Assembly: GCA_034509425.1 (NCBI GenBank)
Contig: JAVTVJ010000033.1
Span: 1,922,001-1,986,000, forward strand
DNA from: Eopsaltria australis
Taxonomy: Eukaryota; Chordata; Aves; Passeriformes; Petroicidae
Direction: 5' to 3'
Length of the DNA: 64,000 bases
Positions 48,001 to 60,800 of this stretch are shown here, piece after piece. The position numbers and the translations under genes are program-made. The notes beneath the pieces are model-generated. The model searched no databases. It was not told the DNA's origin and saw only the letters and a list, made by a program, of their open reading frames with translations. Numbering within the stretch: the stretch's first letter is position 1; each line of letters begins with the position of its first letter.

Positions 48001-51000
48001 GTGCTATGGTCTTCCAGGAATTACTTACACACACTGTGGATAAAACATGTTTCAGGCACCCAAAACACGCATTGAACACTGAAACATAAACTCTCCTTAC
48101 AAGATGATTAACTACCTTTTAATGACCTTTTTTTTTTTAATAAACCATCATAGAGTCATTCCTAGTCTTTCATTTGGTAAGATAAATAACCTTAGTATCA
48201 GGAATTTTTCACTTTGCAGTGGCCTTTAACTGTTTTTATTCAATCCAATGGCACTTCTCTGACTCCCCTCCTGTTTATCTTCATGACTTTTTAAAGAGGA
48301 CATTTGAGAATAGACTTATACAATAACAAGAAATTGCAGAGATATTTTAACAGTGGTAGTCCTGGTTTCTACTTTATGCCACGAAGGATTAATTACCCTA
48401 GACTACACAGGACCACTTCACTTTTTAAATTTTTCTTGAATTTTATAATAGTTAAAGGAACCAGCTATCCATTTTACAGTGCAATTTGATGATCTGGTGT
48501 TTGTAAATTTGCTCTCTCTGCAAAACTGCTGAGAGGCACGTATTTGTAGATGTTATTCTTTCCCAGTATTGATATAAACACTGGTTACCATACTTCCTTT
48601 TTTTTCCTCCCAAAGTTATTTCTAACTCAAGAAAATATAGAACTGTCTTTTGGGTTTTTATAAGAAAAAGTGCCCCACCCATTACTATTTTGCCTAAATG
48701 ATATTTCCTAAAATATGCATAAATGGTGATTTTAAAATTCCAGTCATGTGAATCATCCCCTCAGGTTTCTGTTATACCAACGAGATTGTGTTTATGCTCA
48801 TAAATAAGCAATTCCAATTATGCTTGTTTATTACCCAAGCTCCTATCATTGGTGTATAGGCAATTAAAGATTAAAGAATTTCTTCTCTCCTCGTCCTTTG
48901 GTGTCTTGATTAATTTTGTTCTCAGCATCACAATTCTGTACTGAAAGTTCATGTGTTTCCTCTTTTCACCCTTCTCTTTTATTTGATGCCATCCTTACCA
49001 CTGCAGTATACTTCTTTGGTACTTGCCTCAGTGATGTTTTCTAAGGAACTTTAAAAGGTTTTCAGGACTTCCTAATGCCTATGTTGAAATTAATTTTCAG
49101 AACTGATTACCATTTTATTAGCAGAGTAATTCCTTAAAAGAAATCCATAGTTGACTGGCAGCCAGATATGCCATGCCTCTGTCTTTACCTTTTAAGGAGG
49201 AAGCAAACAATCTACTTCGGCAGTGTTCATATTGTGCCACATTTCCCTTCTTTTTCACCAGGTTAAGTTCTAGTACTACAAAATGCTTACTAGTATCTAG
49301 CAATCCACTTCAAATTGTCTTATATGTTAACTTTCAACTAGAGTGCTACTGGACCGTGTCAGGGCAGACTGAACTAAATGTCACTTCATATAAGCAAAAT
49401 CATGCTCAAATTCCTACCACATCAAAGCAAAAAATATTGCGGTGTGGTAGTATCAATTCCTTTAGCCAAGCTGTCAGGAAAAAAGTTGAACAATTCACAA
49501 AACAGTTATGTTTACAGGCAGTCATTCTTAAGTGTGTAATTTCTTAAGAAAGTTTTATGAATAATTCAAGTAATGACTTTAGTTAATGTTTAAGTGATGA
49601 AAAAGATATTTCTGCTTAAATAATGATGTGATTTTACTAGCAAATGTTTTGCCACCATAAAAATTATTGAAATAGGAAACTTCCTAAGACAACTAATCAA
49701 ACTTGAACAAATGCAGATGCCACTATATTTTTCTGCAGGTAAACTTGATTGCATGTGTCATGCAAGCAGAGTTTATAGCACATCTCTTGGGAGTACACAA
49801 GGATCTTAATAAATCTTAGTTATGTCTTTCGCAGGTAACAGATATTACTAAGATAGACACGTATGTCCTTCTTCAACTTCCTTAAAAGTCAGCAAAGTAT
49901 ATTGTATTGCTAATATTTGGAGAAGGAAAATTCCATATCAATGAGACTCTTGTGGACCTCTGACAAGAGGTCACGATTAAATTTTTGCAGCTATCATAAC
50001 TGCGGGGTATAAATCCTGTTTAATGGAAATCAGTGAAAGTTTTTGCTCCTGACTTCACACATTATCTCCATCTTAAAAAGGTGTGATTTGGTTGCCTAAC
50101 TGGAGTTAAACAATATCACTTTTGGCATACTTTCAAAATACACCAGATCATCTGTCACTTCAGAAGAAAGGCATTTAACCCCACTGTGTCAGATCTGTCA
50201 GCCCCACATGAATGTATGAGATACAGAAAACCTGAAATAGCACCAACTGTATTCGTTTAGGCCACTGAATTTTACCCAAAGCATTTCTTAACTTGGGAGT
50301 TATATATAAATGATGGGGAAGATGAAAAACAATTCAATTTTTATAATTTTTTTAACATGACTTAAGCATTCTAAGGTTCTGTGAACTTGTCATTCAACCA
50401 TGCTTTCTTTTAAGTAGCAATGCCATAGCTGGAAAAAAACCCAGGAAATTGAAGATCTGAAAGAAGAGATACTAGCAGGCCTCAATTTTAATTTTCATGG
50501 GAATTAATTTATAATGTTTTTTCTAACTTAGATTATTTTAAAAAATTTAATTTGTTTCTACCTGCCTCTAAAAAATCTTTCTCTATTTTCCTGCATTCTC
50601 AGACTTTAACATGGTGAGTGGAATTGTAGGTCAGGACTTTAGTATGAGATGACTTGTTTTCCACTGACTGTACTGAGCAATTTCCATAGTGGGAGATTAA
50701 CACTCAGCTACTAGGCAGGCCGAGCAGTCTTAGACACAGCCTGGAACAGAATTCTTCTTTCAGCTGGTGACACACCAGTGTTTGGTTCCACTGAAATAAC
50801 CAGAATATCTGAGAGTTCATACAAAGGCAGCAAACATGATGCTCAAAATCTGCACCTGCTGAAGCACAGGTAAGGCACTCTAAGGTGTCTCAGCTGGCCC
50901 TAGATGGCTGTGTTTAGGCCACTGAATTGAGCCCATAACACCTTTCTGAGAAGCTGGGACTAAGAAAGTTAGTTGCCAGATCTTTCTAGGTAGTGCAGAA

Positions 51001-52228
51001 TAAAGGCCAGTCTAGATTTTTGTCCCATGATTATTATAGTTGATGCTAAAAAAAACCTGTCTATCCTTTGTCAATCCAGTTGGCTCTCAATACGTTATAA
51101 AATATGCTGTTAACAAACAAGATGCATGGGAGTTTACGCTAAAAGTTTTATAACAGTGAAATTCTGATAACAATGAAATGTTTTCTAACGGGCTTACTGA
51201 TGTTTATATTTACAGAGAAGCAGGTTTCCAAAACACAGTAAAAATTTTTCTTTCATCACTGAAAAAATATTCTTGTAAATTGTAAAGATTCTTGCATTTA
51301 CAAAGATTCATTTTGAGCAAGAGGTAATGGATGGTGATCTCACTAAAAGAGTGAACTCCCAGGCATCTCAGAATATATGATCCTCATGATGTACAAATGT
51401 TCAGAGCAAGAGGAGTTAGAAGGAAGCAGAGTGAAGAATTAAAAACAAATAGTCAACTGCTCATATTTCAGATACATCTAATTCTTTCTCATCACCATGT
51501 CTTGTAATATTGCAACAATGGGCATGAGCCAAACATATGTGCAGTGCAGGGTTTTGAGGGATTAGTCTTCTTAGTCCAACCTATACTGTTGGAAAACAGT
51601 TTTCTATGTTACATTAAGAAGTAAGACTCATTCTTCATGGACACCCTAAGCTTTTAGAAAAAAAAGTAGTATTTTTCAAGGTTCTTTTAAAGGACAAAGG
51701 AGGAGATGTACATAAAAAATTTGAGTTACTCCTCCTTTATCTCACATTGTTGTTTCATGAAAAAGTCTTACAGAGAAAGAAGAAAGTCACTTTGCAGTCC
51801 TCCTGGGATATAGAAATCGTGTATGAATCCATAATGTCTTCTCATCCATGCATCACTGGGGAAGGAAAAATCAAAGTAAGCTTTCTCTTCCAGCCCTGCA
51901 GTGTGCTTACTTTCTCTTTTTGCTGATTACATGCTCTCTTTACTGTTGAAATAATATTAAAACACATAATAAAAATTTTAACTATTTAATTTAAACCCTG
52001 TTGTTTGCTTCAAACAACATATACAGAAATGGTCATCTACTTCCCAAAATAAACTCCCGGCAAACAAACAAATTCAGCAACAGCTACCATGAATTATAAG
52101 AGGGTTTTATATTTCCTTCAGCATAAAACAGGGAAAAATAAATCCCATCAGTAAGTAAATGAAGTGGATCTCAGCATAACCAATCTATGAGCTGAAAATT
52201 AGTTTAATTCCCATGATAGGAAGTTTAA
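45060..52228. other. Long non-coding stretch (7.2 kb)
   Basis: No gene or repeat family identified. A stretch at about 48760-49080 has the look of an old interspersed repeat, but I cannot name it. The frame at 49173-49547 (124 residues) has no motif. Confidence 0.45.
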
Positions 52229-52270
52229 GAGATTCATAGATTAGAGGGCCAGAAGGGACTGTTGTGATCA
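52229..52270 (-). repeat. Ancient amniote CR1-like tail fragment
   Basis: GATTCATAGATTAGAGGGCC and AGAAGGGACTGTTGTGATCA resemble, in reverse orientation, an old CR1-type LINE terminus seen in turtles, crocodilians and birds (ATAGATTCTAAGGCCAGAAGGGACC). It is short and diverged. Confidence 0.5.
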
Positions 52271-52288
52271 AATTTATAAACTTATGCA

Positions 52289-52339
52289 GAGATTTTCAAA
52301 GGCACAGAAGACATTTGGATATGTAATTCCCACTGACTT
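52289..52339. repeat. Ancient hAT-type MITE fragment
   Basis: AGATTTTCAAAGGCACAGAA, followed by TAATTCCCACTGACTT, resembles half of a palindromic amniote MITE with the pattern GATTTTCAAAGGCAC...CCCATTGACTT. Only one arm is visible. The assignment is from memory. Confidence 0.45.
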
Positions 52340-53010
52340 ACAAAAGAAGTTGGTTTTTAATTGTGACTTCATTACAGAGCTCCCCTTTCAAAGAATAGTA
52401 ATTTGACCAATACCCTGAATCTTAAATCATGATGCATAATAGCCAATGTCACCCATGATTCAATTACAAGTGTCTCCATGTAGTCAAAATGCAAACAAAT
52501 TATAGCACCCTCAGTGCCCAGTATTTTTCTTCTGACATTGCCTGCAGAAGAGCTAAAAGAAATTTGTTTGCTAGGCCTGTCCACAAACCTGTGCAGCCAT
52601 AGTGGTTGTAAAAGTACCTTTAGACTGACATAGAAAACACAGACTATCTGAAGTAAGCAGAAGTACAGGCAAAAGCCTACACCTTGAGGGAAAACACATT
52701 TCTTATTTAATTTATTTGACAAAATTATTCCTTCTCTATGGAAAATATCCTGATGACAGTAAGAAATTATAATAAATTGCAGGTTTTCAAGCTTACTAGA
52801 GAGGAGTCTAGATTCAACTTGGAAGGGATCAAACGCATTTCTGTTACCAAAAGGACTCTTCTTGAACAGGAAAAGGCACATTCAAAAGGAAAAAAAAAAA
52901 GGAAATTTGTTAATCTCTTAAAACAGGCTGTTTCTCTGCAGTCTACTTCCTGTATTTAAATACAGTTTATCTTAGTTTTAAAAATAGCATTTAAAAAAGG
53001 AACAAAGGAA
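52340..53010. other. Non-coding stretch with a long antisense open frame
   Basis: The minus strand at 52372-52881 is open for 169 codons, the longest frame outside repeats. It has one hydrophobic region (residues about 68-95) and an otherwise unremarkable composition. A TGA directly precedes its ATG, the start context is weak, and no family was recognised. I do not call it a gene. Confidence 0.4.
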
Positions 53011-53011
53011 A

Positions 53012-53070
53012 TGTTACACTGGGTGAGACAGCGATCCATCTATTCCTAGCATCCGGTCTGCGAGGGAGGT
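53012..53070 (+). repeat. Ancient amniote interspersed repeat fragment
   Basis: CACTGGGTGAGACAGCGATC, then CATCTATTCCTAGCATCCGG and TCTGCGA, resembles the widespread reptile/bird repeat of the form CTGGGTCAGACCAAAGGTCC, then ATCTAGCCCAGTATCCTGTC. It is diverged and short. The family name was not checked. Confidence 0.42.
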
Positions 53071-56000
53071 TGTTAACATGAATTCTTATTTTGTCAGATA
53101 TATCTGGTGTCTTCTAATGACAGTTTTAAAACTCTGTTTGTATTTCTCTTCTGGTAAGCATTTTTTTTTTAATGTTTGTTTACTCATTTATTTATTTCAC
53201 TATTACTGGCTATGCTTTCTGAAGTGCTGTCATGAATACAAGTGCATACCTTTTTTATTCCAAGTGTGCTGGCTCTGAAGAGCCAGCAGTTGATGTATTT
53301 CTCCAGCAGTCACATTTTGAAAATTGCTGTTGGTCTCAAGCATTTGCTATAGTTTCAGAGACAGAGAGAAAATTTATGGCTGGAAATAGTAGTAGGACTA
53401 AAGTTTTCTTACCAGAAAATAAGTGTTTTTTCAGCGTATCTGCTGCTACTGCTTCCTTCCCAAGGTGGTTGACATGGAAGCTCTGACTGCCAATAAGCTG
53501 ACCTCCCAAGAACAAAAAAAAAAAGAAATCTCAGCAATGTGTTTGCTATTGAAACACCTGCAGTATTGGTACAATCTCAAAAGCTGAAAAGATCATGGTA
53601 AATTTTTTATACATCAGTCAGTTCCATCTACAGTCTGGGTTCTTTACTTCTACATATGTCAATGGACTTATGCTCTGAAATTAGAATTTTGGCTAATTCT
53701 GGCCACCTTTTGTATCAAAGCGAATAAAGAGAAATTGATCTGACTGATGGGGTTTTTGTAGGGGAAAAAGTAGAGTCATCTTTTCAGAGACAGCTTTCCC
53801 AGTCAAGTACCCTATTGAGAGAAGTAGACATCACTGACTTCAGCAAATCATATTTATGCTTATTCTGGAAGTTCAAGCATATGCAAAGTAACAGCTTCGA
53901 AGTGGTAATTAAACTATTTAAAAGAGATACTACACTATTTTCTTTATCTGCTCCAAAACCCAGCACCACCTTGTCTTTCTCTGTTACTGCTAGCTTTAAT
54001 GAAGATTAACCAAGCATACTGAAAAACTAAAAGAAATCTCTTTTCACAGACTTTGTTCTATACTCTCAGTAAAATCTAGAATCAGTTTTGCATACAATCC
54101 CTTTTTAAATAGACATGATTACAGTTGGATAAAGAATTACTTTTGCATCATTTAGAGAGGAATGATAAAGCTAAGAATTTACTTTCCTTTTATAAGGATA
54201 TTTCATATCTAATACTTTATTAGATCGTTTCATTTGAATGTCCCATCATTGATTCCTAATACATGTGTTCACTTACACAGACCAGATAATATCCCCATGC
54301 TGGATTTTCACCAAGTTGTTGTCATGCTTGAATTCTATTATATTGAATTCAAAAACCTTTAAGGCTTTCTTTTTTCTTCATGTTTTTTCCCATATTTTCT
54401 GTCACACTTCTTCAACCTATCTTTCTCTCCATTCTTCTTCACAAAAGTGGGATATAAGGACCTCTCTTATTGTCCCATCTCTCTTCAGCCTATCCATTGG
54501 TGACTTTCAGTGGATTCTCATATAGTTTAAGCATCCATTTTCTCAGAGATCATCATACCTGCAGCAGTAAAACCATATAGATCAGTTTGCACTTTAGCTG
54601 GTATATGGAAGACACAAGCCTAAAGAAAATTTAGAAACTTCTGCCTGACTCCACTTACTTATTGCTCTTGATCCTTCAATGGCCCTGTTACTCGAAGTCC
54701 TCCAACTTGCCTCTGTTGAAACAAATTCTGGTTAGCTCTGTTGTCTCTCTCGGCTTCAAAATGTTTGCAAACACCATGGTTTGTCCAAGGAAGTTACAAT
54801 TTCACCAAGTTTAGACTGAACATAGAAAGATTCAGCTCTAAGAAGCCACTCATTTTACATCAATACTAACATTTGCAGGTTTAAAGCAGCATGAAGCATC
54901 ACACATCACATGGATGATCTGGAAGTCAGTAACTTGCTAATAGCAGGGATCTCCCCCGCCCTCTCTCTCTCTCCTTTCCTCCCCTCTCTTTCTCTCCTAA
55001 TGTACTTTTTCTCTTCTATGGATCTGAAAACCTCATAGTTGTTGTTGGGCTGAAACACCTACTTCCATGCACACCTTGATTAAAACACTATAGTGCTACC
55101 AGAGTGTTGGTTTCATTCCTTTATACTGATGCTGAAACTTGATTTGTTAGGCTTTGTTTAAGCTCACCATGTAAGTAGTTTTCTTTTGATCGTCTCATTG
55201 CTTTTCTTGAGAATCTTATTTTTTCTTGCTTGCTTCCTGTGGATGTGGAAGCTAATTTACCTCAAGGGTGACTGCTGTGCTTACTCAGCAAGATAATATT
55301 GTCTTTGGAATTAATTTCTAGAAAAGCCAAGAAAAATCACAGAAGCTACAGTTGTGAGGTTCACTGGCAAACCCCACTTTTTTTTTTTTTCCTACTTTTG
55401 TTTTAAGGACATCAATTCAGCGTTTCTGGAAAATAGACACATAAAGATAAGTATTTAGCATATTCTTTCCTGGAAAACTGGGAGAAGAATGTATACTGAT
55501 AGCAAATGCTGTAGTAGACTTTTTTTTTTTTAATCTTGAGAGGCGATAAAATATCACAGTAACAGCTATGAGCTAGAAAAATCTCTATTAAAAAAATAAC
55601 AATTAGAGACATATACATGTTTCTCTTATTTTCATTTTGCAGGAGTACAGAATGCACAAGCTACAGTGGAAAACAACTGCAGCTCATTACAAACATGAAA
55701 CATCAGGAATATTAACCTATTCTTAACCTTTTAGCAAGAACTTTGTACATAATTAGCATATCTGAAAAATGTAAGTCTTGAGATTAGTTCACCACAATGA
55801 ATTCTTTTTCCATACACATCCTCTTTTCTTTTATCCACCCATAATCCTCCTTTCTTGGTTACAAAACAAGAAGAGGAGGAACACCAAACCAGAAACAAGG
55901 GACTTTTTAGGTACTTTAGAAATATACTTTTACAATGTAATTACATTATGATAAAACTTTGTCGTTTGTAAAGCTTGAAATGTTTAAAGATGTATATGGG

Positions 56001-59000
56001 TTTGAAAGAAAAGGGGGTTTTAGTTATTTGAGTTCAAATTAACTTGAAAAATATTATTTAGGAAAGTATCAAGTTAATTTCTAAGCTGTCTTTGGTATCA
56101 ATATGTTCCTTTATAAATAAATAAACAAAACTAACTTAAATTTTTCACCTTACATCTTCTTATCAGAGAATAGAAAGAAAAAATATCAATTTCACATGTT
56201 CAGTGAATGATATTTCAGTGTTTTGTATGCCTCAGCAAAGGAGTTTATCTTTTACTAGCCAGAAATTATGAAATCAGTAGCCTCAGTCTCCAATTTCATA
56301 TATTTCTTTCATACCACAACAGGTCCTTTGAAAACTACAATTCTGACAATTTTTAAAATGCATTATCACATTGGTCACATCTTAACTACTGTGTGTGAGA
56401 AAACTGCATCCAACAAGCAAAAACCTGTAGAAAAGACTTTTAACTTTCTAACACCATTGCTGAAGCTGATTTTACAGAGCAGGATCTGAGTCATGATAAG
56501 GAGAATTAGCCTGTGATTTGAATTAGAACATCTCTGTTATTGTTTATTCACATGTAAGTAATGTTTATGGCCATTTTCAAATTCTTTTCTATAGTGTTTT
56601 GTTAGAATGCTTGAGGTAAGGGAGAAAGGTAAAAAAAGGAAAATTGCAAAAAAGACAAAATCAGGGAAAGGAATATTGTGACTGATTGTGGAGATGCAGC
56701 ACAAAGCTGTAGCTTTTCCAATTAAGATGAAGTGGTTTGAGTGATCTTTTTTAACTTTGAGATGTAGCAGACTCAGTTTTATTTAGGATCTCCTAGGTAA
56801 GAAGACTGAGAACTGCCTCTCCCTTTCATGAAAGTATAAAGATCTTTTTCTTTCACACAGAAAGAGTTCTTTTTCCCTCCCAGATGATTTATTAAGAGTA
56901 CAAAGATTTCAGTCTCCTGTGAAGTCTCCTAAATTGTTCATCTTTAAGCATACACAAGGATGTGATAACCTAATATTTTTAATGCAAAAATATGCAGAAA
57001 ATGCACTTAAAAATACCGCAGGGACTCTTAATACAGCAAAAAGAAATTGAAAAGGCACATCTGCATTTTGTTTTTCTCTTACTTAAGCCACCCTTGGAAA
57101 TGGTGGGTTGGATATTACGCACATGACATTCTGAACACTGTATACCTTGTTAGTGAACCTTGCTTGCACATTTTACTCTGCATCGTCTGACAGTACGCAA
57201 GCCATCTTGAAAGAATCCTTTAAATAATTTTTTTTCCTACAGTGCTCTATTTTTTATTATTAATGGCTTTCAGAGCATGGGTAGTGAACACAACTCTCAC
57301 TACTTTTCTTGGACAGAACTACTACTCCTGGAGTTGTCAGCTCCAGCTGTGCCATGGAAGTCTAAAAATAAATGGATATGCTGCAACCTGGTGAGACTGT
57401 TAAACTCCTGTGGTGCTCATTCTTGCTTCTCAGTGAGCTACACTAGTTCATCGGGTCTAGACCAAAGAAGATCTGCCCTGTTCCCGTGTAGTTGCAGAGA
57501 AAGTTTTTGAAGTAGTAGCCTGTTTCTTGGGAATGGGGAGGAAACTTGTCTGTTCTTGTTAAGCATGCAATAAAAAGCACTGAATGTTTTTTCAAGTCTA
57601 CAGCAGTTCTGCCATCGCATGGTGCCAGCACAGGATATTCCTGCAAAGACCTAGGTTGTGAAGGAATGTATGATCAATTCATCCCTACAAACCAGTGGAA
57701 CAAAAATCATTCAGTGAAAAACAGTTTTTCCCCTAAAGCATACCCTTCTTTTTTTCCCTTCATACCCATCAGCCTGCACCATGCACGCATGAGGCATAGC
57801 CAGTCACTGAGTACAACTGCTGATGTGTCATTTACATAGCTCTCCTTCTTCTGAGCATCCTTCTGTAGGCATTTTTGCCATTTTCTCCAAACAATGTGGC
57901 ATCTCAGTGTGGGTTTTCCCTATCAGAGGAAAGCAGCAACACCTTGAAATAAAATCAAGGCCACAGCTTTAGAATAAAAAAACTTATTTTCAGAAATGCA
58001 AAGAATATATTAGATGTGTCATCCCAGTAGTTTCAAAAATTGAAAAGGGGACAGGGTCTTAAATAATTTCAGCAAAAGCCAAAACAGTTAAAAGTAAGCA
58101 CTAATTCAGTTCTCTGGAAGAGAGAGACAGAGAAAACAGATAGTACCAGTTGCCTTTATAAAAATAAATGTGTTAAGTCACTTGAAATAACCATCAGTAG
58201 ATACAGTTAAAAAAAAAACCAAAAAACTTACAACAAAAACTAACATCAGTGCTAAAATTTAAAAAGTTGCTTCAGGCTTTTAAAATTTGGTAATAGAAGG
58301 TAATATATTTTATAAATGTCAGCTCTATGATTTGACTTCAGCTTTATCTACCACAAAGCAAGAGGTCAGGGTTAAAGAACAGCCAGAAGCCTCCTGCCTT
58401 TGGGACCAGCAGAGATGAGAAGGATCTGTCCTTCTGGACTCAGGGGAGGGAGGAGGTGCAGCTCACTTCTCTCTGGAGCGCTCCCCTAGTAGATGTCTAG
58501 CTCCAGCAATGACAATAGTAATTATAATCTCAAAGATGGCAGAATAGCTGAAACAGCATGGGGCAGTTTTAGAAAAAGGAAGAATCCTCAGGGGCTATTG
58601 AATACCCTTTGGAAGGCTGAGTGTGCTTGCTTTAGAAGTTTTCATGAACAGCGAATAGAGGGATTTAAGACAGCAGGTATAAAAACATGCATTGTTGGAA
58701 TCTAAGACAGTGGAAAGCAAAATACATGAATCATCATTAGTCATTATAAGGAAATAAAGTGATATGTTCTGAATTCAGATGAAACCCTTGACAGAGGCAG
58801 TGACAGCTACTGAAAAGACAGCAGAGCTCTCAAGCCTTCCTTCTAATGATGGCACTACAATTGGATTTTATATGAACCATAGTCTGCTTGCTCCTTAGTT
58901 GTCGTTTCTGAATCAGCTAGGGGCTGATACATTGCTACTCCAGTAAATAACTTATCATTGAGCTTACAAAACGTTAAAGTTCTTTTTATTTACAGATCAC

Positions 59001-59096
59001 AAACCAGAGAAGCAGTGAGAGGCAGTATTCACATTCATTTCTTGAAACTGTGCCCCTAAAAACTGAACCGTGAAACAGGCAATTAGCCAAGGATGT
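53071..59096. other. Long non-coding stretch (6.0 kb)
   Basis: No gene or repeat family recognised apart from simple tracts (poly-T at about 53160-53171, 55378-55390 and 55521-55532; polypyrimidine at 54951-54998). Open frames of 60-97 residues (for example 53232-53486, 57277-57510 and 57546-57839) have no motifs. Confidence 0.5.
54951..54998 (+). repeat. Polypyrimidine (CT-rich) tract
   Basis: About 48 bp of almost pure C/T with one G (in CCCGCC), including (CT)5 and CTTTCCTCCCC segments. Confidence 0.8.
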
Positions 59097-59558
59097 TGTT
59101 AGTATGCACCCAAGGTGGCAACTCTGCAAAGGTGTGCTGAGCATGTTCTCAGCTGCTCTGCTCCATGGAAAGCAGAGAGAGGATCATTCCCTCCAGCTCG
59201 GGAGCAATCCTACATATCTACAAAAGCAGAAACATGTTCCAAAACAGAGCAACACAGACTCCCCAGGCAGGTGCAAAAGTGAGCCCTTTATTGCCAAAAC
59301 CAGGCCTTTTTAAGCAATTAGTCCATTATCAGTCCATTTAAGCACAACAAATGTAATTCAACGAACTGCCATAAACCACGATGTGAGCACGTCGTGTTTC
59401 TATAACATGTTTTTTGACCTCTAATTCAGCTGAGTCATTTCCCAGAGTCCTTTTCTACTTAGCCAGTGTAACAGGCCTGAGCTGTGGTTTTACAAGCGTA
59501 ACAAGGCCCTTGTTCTGCAAGGTTTTACCAGCCTGCAACAGAAGCAGACTTGCCTACA
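59097..59558 (-). mobile_element. Solo LTR, class II / alpharetrovirus-like architecture
   Basis: On the minus strand the segment can start TGTAGGCAAG (59558) and end GCATACTAACA (59097), short inverted ends of TG...CA type. A TATA-like TTAAAAA (59307-59313 region) is followed about 15 bp later by AATAAA (complement of 59287-59292), then GGGCTCACTTTTGCACCTGC. Close TATA-poly(A) spacing like this is seen in avian alpharetrovirus-type LTRs. The implied U3 is about 245 bp and the U5 about 185 bp. Candidate 6-bp flanks (GGATGT and GAAGGT) match at only 4 of 6 positions, so the exact ends are uncertain. No internal viral sequence lies next to it. The open frame at 59104-59313 is antisense to the LTR and spurious. 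Confidence 0.6.
59287..59292 (-). terminator. LTR poly(A) signal (AATAAA)
   Basis: AATAAA on the minus strand within CAATAAAGGGCTCAC. It marks the R region of the solo LTR. Confidence 0.5.
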
Positions 59559-59565
59559 GAAGGTA

Positions 59566-59700
59566 AAAATGAAGCAAACAAAACACATCCAACAGAATAA
59601 AAACCAACCAAACAAAACAACAGCAAAACAGTACGCACAGACAAAAATCCAAAATTAAAAAACAAATTCACCCAAAACCCAAAAAGCAAAAAAACCCTCT
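59566..59700 (+). repeat. A/C-rich low-complexity tract
   Basis: About 135 bp built from AAAAC, CAAAA and CCAA words, almost without G or T. It adjoins the solo LTR. Confidence 0.7.
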
Positions 59701-60400
59701 TCTAGCAGAATAAGATAACTATATAACAAATTTATTCTGAAGGTGGTCTTTTACAGAGAGCTGGTTCAGGTTATCAGAAAACATTTTCATATTTTTCCTT
59801 GATAGAATATGCACTGACCCTTACCTCAGGTTTCAGCATGTAAATGAGACTGAAGGAAATTAGCTCCAAAATGGCATCTATTGCCTAGTGTAGCGATCAC
59901 AAATCTTTACAGGTTGGTATCACTGCTTTCCACCCCCATCCCATCTGTCATCTTTTCCCCTCACTAATTTCTTCTCTTCCCCAACTTCTGTCTTCACAGA
60001 GGAATGAATGAAGACTTCCTATCTTCCTTTGGAATCCAGCTAAGCTCCTGACCCTCTCAAGTCTCTCCAGGACTTACAGCATCTTCTGTCTTTTTCCACA
60101 GGCAATTAAAAAAAGAACAAAAATAATGAAGTTTTTAACTCTTACATGAGCGTGACAGGAATTTACATGTCTTGTCAAGAGACTTCAGTGTGCAGGATAC
60201 AAATTGTGTAGGCAATAATCACAGCATAAGACCAGTAGGATTATTTTGTCTGACATCTTATCTACCATAAAACATTATTACTTAGACCATGATATTTTGT
60301 CTTATTTATGCCTTTACAAAACCCAGTACTTTGCATTTGATTAAAACAAATTCTCAAAAAGTATCTGGAAGAAATATAGAAATGTAGAATTTCTCATTCC
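59701..60400. other. Non-coding stretch
   Basis: No recognised feature. Confidence 0.5.
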
Positions 60401-60401
60401 T

Positions 60402-60800
60402 TTTGGTAGTTTGTTCCACCAGTTAGTCACCCAGTAAAATCACTACTAAACCCAAAGGTTTATTTCCAGGGTTGTTTTTTTTTTCCAACTGCAGCATCTT
60501 GCTATTGGTTCTTGTTACAACTACAGTTATTTTTTCTTTTTTTTTTTTTAATGGAATTAAAAAACCTTAGGTATACAGGATGTTCTCACAAAACAATACT
60601 TGAACGCTCTAATCAAACTCCATGTAGATCTTCCTTTTGACAGACAAAACAGTGAGAATATCCTAATGAAGAACATCTCTCTACACCCCTTAAATTTTTC
60701 CTTTGGTTTCTTTCCGCTCCACTCCAATTTTTTAACATCTTCTTCAAAATACAATAAATCAAACCCTTCTCCAGTATCAGACACTCTAATATTGAAGAAT
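60402..60800 (-). repeat. Old CR1-like LINE fragment, antisense
   Basis: On the plus strand, conserved words of an old amniote CR1-type LINE appear in the expected reverse-complement order: AGTTTGTTCCACCAGTTAGT, TTATTTCCAG, GCTATTGGTTCTTGTTA, CTCTAATCAAACTCC, TAGATCTTCCTTTTGA, AAAACAG, CCACTCCAATTTTTTAACAT, and CCAGTATCAGAC. Poly-T insertions at 60474-60486 and about 60537-60551 interrupt it. The element lies on the minus strand and is heavily diverged. The open frames at 60557-60847 (minus) and 60600-60824 (plus) overlap it. Confidence 0.65.

Noticed and set aside
49173..49547. 124-codon plus-strand frame
   Set aside because: No motif or topology suggesting a protein. The length is within chance expectation.
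52372..52881. 169-codon minus-strand open frame
   Set aside because: No recognised motif, a weak start context with a stop directly before the ATG, and no splice or promoter support. Kept only as part of the finding on the relic cluster.
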